From: Acidobacteriota bacterium
GTDB taxonomy: Bacteria; Acidobacteriota; Blastocatellia; RBC074
Assembly: GCA_016710075.1 (NCBI GenBank)
Contig: JADJLO010000043.1
Location: 124,001 to 188,000, forward strand
Length of the DNA: 64,000 nucleotides
Reading direction: 5' to 3'
In this document: positions 55,384-63,469 of the stretch, in pieces
Numbering within the stretch: position 1 is the first letter of the stretch
How the letters are laid out: every line of letters begins with the position of its first letter
Program-made: the position numbers and the translations under genes
Notes under the pieces: model-generated
What the model was told of the DNA's origin: nothing
What the model saw: the letters and a program-made list of their open reading frames with translations, nothing else
Database searches by the model: none

Positions 55384-55848
55384 CTATTTCGTCCGAACGA
55401 TCAATGCGATGATCAGCGATGTTATGACTCCGGCGACAATCGCTCCGAGCGATGCCTGAAACATGTAACTCTTCATGCTGAAATAAGCTGCAGCCTGTTC
55501 GGGCGTCAACTTGTTGGCGCTGATCGCGACGTTGATTGCGTTCTCAAAAAATTTCGGATTAATGTATTTATGGAAAAGATACTGAGTTGCAGGCGACAGA
55601 ATCGCAACGATCACGCTGACTCCCACGCCGCACAACAGAGCCTGTACGAAGGTGATGTTTCCACCGAGCGACATCTTCTTCTCTCGGATCGCCAGATACA
55701 TCATCGCCACTGCCGGGATGATGAACAAATTGGTCAGATACGGATGCATCGAGATATATTTGTCGTGCAATCCGACGGCGAATTCAAGCACCAGCCATAG
55801 CAGGGCAACCAGCGAAAAGATCACTCCCCATTTGAGTTCGGTTTTCAT
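55384..55848 (-). CDS. DUF4199-type four-helix membrane protein
   Basis: 154 residues with four hydrophobic helices (VIFSLVALLWLVLEFAVG, LTNLFIIPAVAMMYLAI, FVQALLCGVGVSVIVAIL, GAIVAGVITSLIIALIV) and YLFHKYINPKFFEN, matching the DUF4199 family, whose role is unknown. It begins 74 bases after the reductase stop and ends 7 bases before the SDR gene, so it belongs to the same transcript. Confidence 0.75.
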   Translation of the reverse strand: MKTELKWGVIFSLVALLWLVLEFAVGLHDKYISMHPYLTNLFIIPAVAMMYLAIREKKMSLGGNITFVQALLCGVGVSVIVAILSPATQYLFHKYINPKFFENAINVAISANKLTPEQAAAYFSMKSYMFQASLGAIVAGVITSLIIALIVRTK

Positions 55849-55922
55849 CTCCAGTCATCCTTTCAATTCAATTTATTTCAATTCGAATCAGATTGGTAAT
55901 GGTGCGATGCCGGCCGAAAAAT

Positions 55923-58260
55923 TCATCCGGCAACGACGCTGGTGTTCTTGTCGGGCAACTCGATTTGCCGCCGGGACTTGTTCTCGATCGGCCTGCCTTC
56001 GATCAGCGGATAGGACCATTTACGCAAAGCGGGGATGTGAATATTTATCCAGTAGTCCCACCAATCCAGGTAGCCCGCATCGTAGCTGAACGCCTCGCGC
56101 TCGTCTTCGGGCAACGCGGCCGAAAGAATCTCGACATTACCGGCCTCGAAAAGATACTCGTTATGAAGGATGAAGGGTTCATACAGGCCGATGATCTTTT
56201 CGACTCTGTCGAGATCTCTCTGGCGTCTGACGAGCGGGGACCTTGCCATTGGGAGCGGCGAAAGGATCCATTGCAGCGACTGAATGATCTGTTTCTGACG
56301 CGGAGCCGAAAGTTTCTGATACCTTTCCTTGGAAACCGGAATGGTGTCGAAGTATGCCAGCACCCGTCGATTGAAATCGTCCCGGGCCTTGTAATGTTTG
56401 CGATGAGCCAGCCCGGTGAGTTCGATCGTCCGTCTCATATTGCAGGGATTGACGGCCGAAGTGGCGAGTTGATACATCATCTCGTGCTTTCGTGCAATCA
56501 GAGCCGCGGATATCAGAATCATTCCGCGGCAGACGAGATCGACCGGAATGATATCAAGACATTTCTTCCCGTTTGTCGGCATCTGGCGGAAGAAGGTTCC
56601 GAGCAGGTAGGAGATCGGAGCTGACGTATTGACGCCTTCATTCCATCCCTCGAATGGTTCGTGAGTCGAAGTCTCGACGATCGAGGGCCTGACGATGGAG
56701 ATCGGCAGATCGGCTCCAAGCCGGCCGATCAGCGATTCAGCAAGGCTCTTGGTGAAGGTGTAAGTGTTTGGCCAGCCGTGCTCGTTGGCGCGGCGCATGC
56801 CCGCTTCAATCAATTCGTCGCGGACTCTTCTCTGGCGCTGTTTGCGGATCTGCGATGCCATCTCGGTATCTGAGAGGGTGCGGCCTTTACCCGATACCTG
56901 CCGGCGCAGCTCTTCGGTTACCTCTTCGCTCTCCGAAGCGGCCTCGATCTCGGCTGCAAGCCTGAGCAGATACTCGTATTCGTTCTCCGCATTGAAATCC
57001 GGATTGTTTTTCGGATTGTAATCGGGTTTGAGCTCCTCCTGAATACGGCCGTTCTGAAAGCCTACGACGTAGCATGTTGAAAGGTGAAGCAGCGCCGCAT
57101 GGTCGCACTCCCTCAGATAATTCAGGAGATTAATCGTTCCGTCGACGTTTATTGACAGAGCCTGTCTGAGATCCGGATTGAAATCTGTCAGTCCCGAGCT
57201 GTTGATGATCAGGTCGAGTTCCTTAAACAGGCCAATCTTCACATCCTCATCGATCCCGAGACCGGGCTTGGAAACGTCACCCTCGATCACTTCGATCTTT
57301 TCCGCCAGGAAATTCCCGAAATTGCTGCCGTATTTCTGGTGAAGCTGATCGAAGACCGGCGTGTCCCCGGCTATTTTCTCAAACCTTTTTTTTGCGGTGG
57401 TCGAGCGCTGTTTTCTGATCAGCAGGTAGACCTTTCCGATATCCGGCAATTCCGCCAGCAATTTGGCCAGCCAGACCTTTCCGATGAATCCGGTAAAGCC
57501 GATGAGCAGAATCTTTTTGCCTTTGAGCGATTCTTTAACTGAAAGGGAATCGACCCGTCTGTGGGGCTCAAAGATGACGGTTGGATGAGGGTATCTGACG
57601 ATGACTCTCCCGGTCGAGGTGATCGCCCGGTCGAGCAACTCGGGAGTCGTTGTCAGCCCGAGCCTTCTGAGCAGGTTCTCTTTTGAAATCCGGCCATCCG
57701 GTTTTCGTCCGATGATTCTGGCAAGTACCTGCCTTGGCCGGATCACCGGAGACATCAGTCTTCCGGTCGCCATTCCGTCGCGAAACTCAAGGCGGTTGGC
57801 TATCAGCCGGTCCACTCCCCAGCTCTCTTGCCAGCGGTTTCATCAGATGGTCGAGCCCCTGACTGACCAGTACTATCTTTTCACCGCGCGCCTGCGCCTC
57901 CTTCAATTTTGCCACACCCCGTGGCTTGAGCCGCGGCTTGAGCTTGTATTCGAAAAATTCTTCACCCAGCAGGTCCAGCCTGTCCTGGCTGATCCCCCGC
58001 AGTAAGGTGTGGAGGAACCTTGTCGCGAAAATGCGATCTATGGAGTAGAGCAGCGGCCGGATCAATGCCGAAAGAGCCAATGCTCCTCGCCGGATCCATC
58101 TTTCCGAAAAGCTTTGCGCGCGCCACGTGAAATACCCCACTGGCTGCACCGCGCTTAAATTGAGCAGACTCCCTTCCACACGCCAGAAAGTCGTTTCTGC
58201 CGTCGAGACAGGCATTGGGGTCTGAGACCCAGTCTGTATACTTCTGTCGACTGTATTCAC
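55923..58260 (-). pseudogene. HAD-like / fatty acyl reductase fusion, frameshifted
   Basis: The first frame (58260-57787) has a HAD-IB-like domain, but the motif that should read DxDGT is WRVEGSLL, so the catalytic aspartates are gone; VLVSQGLDHLM is motif II. One extra base at 57814-57820 (GGGGA) shifts the frame; the rest, from VDRLIANRLEFRDGM, is a fatty-acyl-reductase domain with LLIGFTGFIGKVWL (NADPH), STCYVVGFQNG and YTFTKSLAES (YxxxK), ending at 55923. The complete protein of about 775 residues should reduce acyl thioesters to alcohols or aldehydes. It is the first gene of the lipid operon. Confidence 0.78.
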
Positions 58261-58735
58261 GTTATGTTTATTCAGTTAGCGGCGGAGTTGTTATTAAACC
58301 GTATTATTCGGCGTCTCTCGTCCTGTAAACAAGACTATGACAGGGCATGAAACATTAAATCTTCTTTTCTAGTCAAATGTTGGCGAGTCTAACTCCCCTG
58401 CGGAAAGGCTCTGTAAGTTAAAAGTTTTTAGCAGTGCTTTTCCCAAAACGCAAACGGGGGATTCAGTGAATTTGCTCACTCCATCCTTGCGTTCCGGCCC
58501 TCTTGGCGTTCTTGGCGAGTCTCGCAACCACAAAATCCTTATCAAGAGTTCAGGTTTCAACAGATCATGGAGTCGCGATCATCGGATCATGGGTTTAAAC
58601 TTTCTAATGGGTTGCTAACGGTAATTGAGTGCATTTATAATCCGTCCAACATTTTGCGGCAATAGTCATAAGCGGGCATAAGCGGGGATCATCGGCAAAA
58701 ATTTGGAAAAATCTGTTCTGACCGAGAGGGAATTG
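58261..58735. other. Divergent intergenic region before the hydrogenase-like locus
   Basis: 475 bases between the outward-reading lipid operon and the hydrogenase-like gene. No credible gene is present. It contains one promoter-like site (58612-58641) and near it a direct repeat of AAGCGGG (58670-58686). GC content falls in the half next to the hydrogenase-like gene. Confidence 0.5.
58612..58641 (+). promoter_or_regulatory. Sigma70-like promoter for the hydrogenase-like locus
   Basis: TTGCTA at 58612-58617 and TATAAT at 58636-58641, with an 18-base spacer. Transcription would start near 58648 and leave an 88-base leader before the ATG at 58736. Confidence 0.4.
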
Positions 58736-61483
58736 ATGAATGACGATTCTTCCTCATTCGAAGTTGTGCACCTTATCTGGTTGAGAGGCGCAGGTTGCAA
58801 TGGCTGCACGATGGCGATGCTTGGAGCGTCAGAGCCGGGTATTGAAGATCTGATACTTGGCAACGTTCCGGATGCGCCGCGAGTCGTGCTGATCCATCCC
58901 GAGCTGGCAGTCGAGAGCGGAGATGTTTTTCGCTCGAGTATTGAGAAAGCCGCGCAAGGGAAGCTTTCGCCGTTTGTGCTGGTGCTGGAAGGTGCGATAC
59001 CGGATGAGACGCAGGCCGGTGAGGGGGCATTTTCAAAACTGGGGACATCCGGTGACGGATCTGCCATGACGCTTGGTTCGTGGGTTGACAGGCTGGCTCC
59101 GAAAGCCGCCGCCGTCATGGCAATCGGGAGTTGCGCAACATGGGGCGGGATTCCCGCGGCCGAGGGAGCTCCATTTCCGGTCAAAGGTCTGGAAGATCAT
59201 CTTGGCAGTCATTTCAGAAGCACAGGCGGATTGCCGGTCATCAACGTTCCAGGATGCGCGCCAACAGGCGAGGGTTTTATCGAGACTCTGATCTACGTTT
59301 TTCTGCATCTGGCTCAACTGGTTCCCTTGAATCTGGATTCCCTGCACAGGCCGAGGTGGCTTTATCATCACGAAACTTATCCTCTGCCGCCGAGAGTCGA
59401 GTATCCGCCGGCGGTGGGTTTCGATCTGTCGAACAGGCCCACGGTCAATTGCCCGGTTCCGGTGACCGGTTGGATGAGAAGTTTCGGAGGTTGCGCGCGG
59501 GTTGGGGGCAGCTGCATCGGCTGCACTGAGCGGGATTTTGTGGATCGCTATCTTCATACGCAAGACCCGATCCGGCATATTGATTTCCGTCACGCAGCGG
59601 CGCCTTCCAATGCAGGATTTCCAGGGTTTTCGGCGGTTTTGTTTATTTATTATGTTAACTTCATAACTGCGATTTCATTTTGCATTCATCACGTGGTTTT
59701 TAAAACGCTGCCAATAGAATTTGATGCATACGGAAGGGCCCATCTGCGCGACGAGGAAGCGGAGGCGCCGTACCTTTTCGCGGACGAGGCGCGGATCCGC
59801 CGGTCACAGAACCGCGAACGTGCCCTGGAGAAGCTCTTTGACAATCCGAATGTGTGGAACTACTCGATAGATCCAGTCACCAGATCGAGCGGCAATCTGG
59901 TTGTTAATGCGGTGATTGATTTCGAGGCGGGACGGGTTCTCGATGCGCAGGTCGAAAACCCGCAGGCATATGGGGCGGAGTTGATCCTCAAGAATCGCAG
60001 GCCATCAGATGCGGTACAGATAGCGGCCCGTATCAGGGGTGCATCGAGCGCCTCCCATTCGATCGCTGCATCGCTGGCGTTGGAAATGGCCGGCGGAATA
60101 ACACCGCCGCCTCTGGCGATCATTTCCCGCAATCTGGAATCGTGCGGCGAAATCATCAGTGAGACGATTCGACACCTGTTCATCCATGCCGGACCGGATT
60201 ATTCCGAGGAGGTGGTCAGCAAGACAACCCCGGCTCTTTGGAGAAAGGCTCAGAAATCGGACGCACCCGGTCTGAAGGTGCATGGTCTTGAGACGGTTGC
60301 CGACATCATGCGCGGGCTCAACCCCATGAGCGGGCATCTATACCTCGAAGCGCTGCAGATGTTGCGCCTCGCAAATGAGATAACCACGCTGATCTTCGGC
60401 AGGTCGCCCCACGCCTCGACGCTCTTTCCGGGAGGGATCGGCATCGAAGCCAATCGCGAGGCCTACAATCAGATCCTCGGCAGGGTCAACAGTCTCCTCG
60501 ATTATGCGAAAAAGGTTGTCGCGATCTGGGACGATTTGGTCGAGTTCTTCTACGCGGCGGAACCCAGATATCGCCGGGCAGGCGAGCTGCCCGGTAATCT
60601 GATCAGCGTCGGAGCATGGGATCATCCGGACGCCTATGATGCCAGTTACGCCAACAGCAATCACTGGGGTGAAAAGAGATATTCCCCGCCCGGAGTGATC
60701 ATCAACAATGTTCCGCGCACTTCGCGACTCAGTGATGTGAATATCGGGATCGAGCAGTTTGTCGATCATTCTTACTACCAGCAGTGGAATCGCCAGCGGT
60801 ATCAGACCGATCCAATGAGCGGCCCGATATCTCCCTGGCATCCCTGGAACAAGGAGACCATCCTGCTGCCTTCCCGGATGAATCTGAAAGAGCGTTATTC
60901 GTGGAGCACGGCGCCGAGATGGGATCGCGAACCAATGGAGACGGGGCCGATTGCGCGACTCTGGATCAGTGCGGTCTTCGGCAAAAAAAACTGCGAATTC
61001 ATCAGTGGCGATCGTCGCAGCCTTGAAATAGACATACCTCGGGGTCAGCGCCCTTCATCCAGACTGCGATGGCAGATACCTGAAAGGCCAAACACGCTCG
61101 AACGCAATCGAGCCAGGGCCTATCAGGTGGCTTACGCGGGTATGGTCGCATACGCCAATCTGCTCAATGCGTTCGATTCGCTGAGACGAGGCGAGACACA
61201 TATGTCCAAGAGATTCCTCCTGCCTGAAAAATCGATGGGCGTCGGGTTCTGGGAGAGCAGCTCCGGAGCCGTGACTCATCACCTGGTAGTGAAGAATTAC
61301 AACATCGCCAATTATCAGGTGACATCACCTTCCGACTGGATGGGCTCGCCAAGGGATGGCAACGGTGTCCCAGGTTGTTATGAAGCGGCTGTCATGAATA
61401 CTCTGCTGCTTGAAGAGTGCGGCGGCAGGGAGGATTTTACCGGGATCGACATTCTCCGCACCAGTCGCAGTTTCGATCCCTGA
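58736..61483 (+). CDS. Hydrogenase-like small/large subunit fusion lacking the nickel-binding cysteines
   Basis: A 915-residue frame; ATG 58736 has AGAGGG 6 bases upstream. Residues 1-290 resemble the [NiFe]-hydrogenase small subunit (group 1h type): C21 and C24 (GAGCNGCT), C133 (GSCATWGG) and C174 (PGCAPTGE) are the proximal cluster; C239, C253, C260 and C263 the medial one. The distal His/Cys set is missing except a histidine near 211. A hydrophobic AT-rich linker (about 297-322) leads to a large-subunit-like part from about 320. Its L1 motif is RIRGASSASH (432-441) instead of RxCGxCxxxH, the arginine expected in ExxRG is S843, and it stops after RSFDP with no L2 cysteines. It is thus unlikely to hold a Ni-Fe site. 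Both other frames stop near 59650-59670, so an indel could make this two genes. Confidence 0.85.
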   Translation: MNDDSSSFEVVHLIWLRGAGCNGCTMAMLGASEPGIEDLILGNVPDAPRVVLIHPELAVESGDVFRSSIEKAAQGKLSPFVLVLEGAIPDETQAGEGAFSKLGTSGDGSAMTLGSWVDRLAPKAAAVMAIGSCATWGGIPAAEGAPFPVKGLEDHLGSHFRSTGGLPVINVPGCAPTGEGFIETLIYVFLHLAQLVPLNLDSLHRPRWLYHHETYPLPPRVEYPPAVGFDLSNRPTVNCPVPVTGWMRSFGGCARVGGSCIGCTERDFVDRYLHTQDPIRHIDFRHAAAPSNAGFPGFSAVLFIYYVNFITAISFCIHHVVFKTLPIEFDAYGRAHLRDEEAEAPYLFADEARIRRSQNRERALEKLFDNPNVWNYSIDPVTRSSGNLVVNAVIDFEAGRVLDAQVENPQAYGAELILKNRRPSDAVQIAARIRGASSASHSIAASLALEMAGGITPPPLAIISRNLESCGEIISETIRHLFIHAGPDYSEEVVSKTTPALWRKAQKSDAPGLKVHGLETVADIMRGLNPMSGHLYLEALQMLRLANEITTLIFGRSPHASTLFPGGIGIEANREAYNQILGRVNSLLDYAKKVVAIWDDLVEFFYAAEPRYRRAGELPGNLISVGAWDHPDAYDASYANSNHWGEKRYSPPGVIINNVPRTSRLSDVNIGIEQFVDHSYYQQWNRQRYQTDPMSGPISPWHPWNKETILLPSRMNLKERYSWSTAPRWDREPMETGPIARLWISAVFGKKNCEFISGDRRSLEIDIPRGQRPSSRLRWQIPERPNTLERNRARAYQVAYAGMVAYANLLNAFDSLRRGETHMSKRFLLPEKSMGVGFWESSSGAVTHHLVVKNYNIANYQVTSPSDWMGSPRDGNGVPGCYEAAVMNTLLLEECGGREDFTGIDILRTSRSFDP

Positions 61484-61548
61484 TAGACCCCTGAGAGATT
61501 GCTTTTTCATCTGCTCTTTTTACTTTGTCAACTATCTACTGGGCGATT

Positions 61549-63372
61549 ATGGTTTTGAAAAACCTGCCATTCGAATTCGATTCCCGCGGTCTGGCGAAGT
61601 TGCGTCAAACAGGCGCGGGGGATCCATTCGGGATTGAGCAGATCATGCAGCAGCATGGTGCCGTTGATGCGGGTCAGAGAGAAGAAACCATCGATTCAAA
61701 TGCACCGGGAGCGGCCGCGGCTGTAGATGTCTGGGGGATCAGGATAGATCCTTTGACTCGGGTCTCCGGAGACTTTTCGATCAACGCTGAGATAGATTTC
61801 AAGAATCGCAAAATCGTCGGTTCCACCGTTTACGACGCTGATCTGCAGTGCATCGAGCCTTTGTTTTATGGGAGAAAGCCGGCCGATGCGATCCATTTTG
61901 CCGCGAGGATGAACGGCGCCGGTTCGGGCGCGCAGGCAATTGCTTCGGCGATGGCGCTTGAAATGGCCTTTGACATCACGCCGCCTCCGCTTGCCGTCAT
62001 TACGCGCGGACTCGGCGCAGCGGCTGAGATGCTGGCCGTCAATACGAGGCACCTTTTCCTGCTTGCCGGTCCCGATTACTCTGAAGCCGTGGTCAGCCGG
62101 ACCAATATGGGGCTCTGGACAAAGGCTCAACAGGCGCAGGCGAAGCAGACCCAGTACCATGGTTTCACCAGAATCGCCGATCTGATGCGGGGGCTCAATC
62201 CCGTCACCGGCCATCTTTATCGCGAAGCTCTGCATCTGATGCGGGTTGCAATGGAGGTTGCCACACTGATCCTTGGCAAATACCCTCATCCATCTACGGT
62301 TTTTCCGGGAGGGATGGGGATTGAAGCCGATAAAGATGTTTTTAATCAGGTGCTTGGCCGGATAAACCGCCTGATTGATTATTCCAAAAAGGTGGCGGCG
62401 GTCTGGGACGATCTGGTCGAGTTCTTTTTCAATGCGGATCCCGATTATATGCTGATTGGAGAGCTGCCCGGCAACCTGATATCGGCGGGTTTATGGGACG
62501 ACCCGGCTGTTTATGATGCAAAATTCCTGAACTGCAACCTGTGGGGAGAGAAGAGATTGGCCACCCCGGGCGTGATCATCGACGGAACGCTTCGAACCAC
62601 ACGGCTGACTGAATTGAATGCCGGAATCGAGGAGTTCACCGATAAAACGATCCTCGAGCAGTGGAGGGACGCCAGGGTTAAAACCGATCCTTCGGGCGGG
62701 GCATTATCGCCGCTTCATCCGTGGAATAAGAAGCTTAATCATCGCTCGGGCGAGGATGCGTCTTTTAAACAGACTCATCCAAATGCTTCACCGCGATGGG
62801 ACAGGGAACTGCTGGAAACCGGGCCCATGGCCAGACTTTGGATCACGGCGCTTGGCGGCAAACTGAAGAATGAGTTCATTCATACTTTCAGGAACGTCAA
62901 TGGCGCCGGTCTTGAAATCAATTTGCCCAAATTCCAGCTGCCGGCGACAAAACTCAAATGGCATGCTCCGGTGAGGCCAAATGCGCTGGAACGGAATCTG
63001 GCGAGGGCCTATCACATCGGATACAGCGGGATGATTGCCCTGACTTATCTGCTCAAGGCGTTCGATTGCCTGCAGCGAAGAGAGACGGCAATGTCGGTGC
63101 CCTACAGAGTGCCCCAGCAATCCATCGGCGCCGGATTCTGGGAAGACGGGCAGGGAATCCTGACCCATCACACCATGATTGTCGACGGGCGCTTGTTCAA
63201 TTATCAGATTGTTGCTCCATCGGATTGGATGGGATCTGCTCACAACCCATCAGGGAGACCCGGACCTTATGAACAGGCAATCATCAATACGCCGTTGCTC
63301 GAACAGTTCAAGTCTCCCGAAGAGTTCACTGGAATAGACATACTGCGGGCGATCCGCAGTTTTGACCCATGA
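61549..63372 (+). CDS. Second hydrogenase large-subunit-like protein without nickel-binding cysteines
   Basis: 607 residues, paralogous to the C-terminal half of the preceding gene, 65 bases downstream. Shared large-subunit blocks are DPLTRVSGDFSINAEIDF, DLMRGLNPVTGHLY, FPGGMGIEAD and WDDLVEFF. The L1 motif is RMNGAGSGAQ (120-129): both cysteines and the histidine are replaced. The arginine of the ExxRG motif is Q535, and the protein ends at IRSFDP followed by TGA, without the L2 CxxC or any C-terminal extension for a maturation protease. The ATG at 61549 is chosen by alignment with the paralogue; the ribosome-binding site is weak. A structural or sensory partner of the fusion protein is inferred. 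Confidence 0.87.
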   Translation: MVLKNLPFEFDSRGLAKLRQTGAGDPFGIEQIMQQHGAVDAGQREETIDSNAPGAAAAVDVWGIRIDPLTRVSGDFSINAEIDFKNRKIVGSTVYDADLQCIEPLFYGRKPADAIHFAARMNGAGSGAQAIASAMALEMAFDITPPPLAVITRGLGAAAEMLAVNTRHLFLLAGPDYSEAVVSRTNMGLWTKAQQAQAKQTQYHGFTRIADLMRGLNPVTGHLYREALHLMRVAMEVATLILGKYPHPSTVFPGGMGIEADKDVFNQVLGRINRLIDYSKKVAAVWDDLVEFFFNADPDYMLIGELPGNLISAGLWDDPAVYDAKFLNCNLWGEKRLATPGVIIDGTLRTTRLTELNAGIEEFTDKTILEQWRDARVKTDPSGGALSPLHPWNKKLNHRSGEDASFKQTHPNASPRWDRELLETGPMARLWITALGGKLKNEFIHTFRNVNGAGLEINLPKFQLPATKLKWHAPVRPNALERNLARAYHIGYSGMIALTYLLKAFDCLQRRETAMSVPYRVPQQSIGAGFWEDGQGILTHHTMIVDGRLFNYQIVAPSDWMGSAHNPSGRPGPYEQAIINTPLLEQFKSPEEFTGIDILRAIRSFDP

Positions 63373-63469
63373 CCTCTTTTTTATTTGATAAGGTTAAAGC
63401 AAAGATTGATTGAAGGAAGTTGGAAGATAACGAAGATCGTCAAGACGAAGGCTGATTGGAGGTTTTTAA

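Noticed and set aside
59033..59593. Minus-strand frame opposite the hydrogenase-like small subunit
   Set aside because: Shadow of a conserved region on the other strand.
61481..63372. TGA exactly where the first L2 cysteine should be, as if it encoded selenocysteine ([NiFeSe]-type)
   Set aside because: In the first protein the TGA is followed at once by TAG, and in the second the next residues would be PLFYL with no CxxC partner. L1 cysteines are absent too, and I saw no SECIS-like hairpin just downstream.
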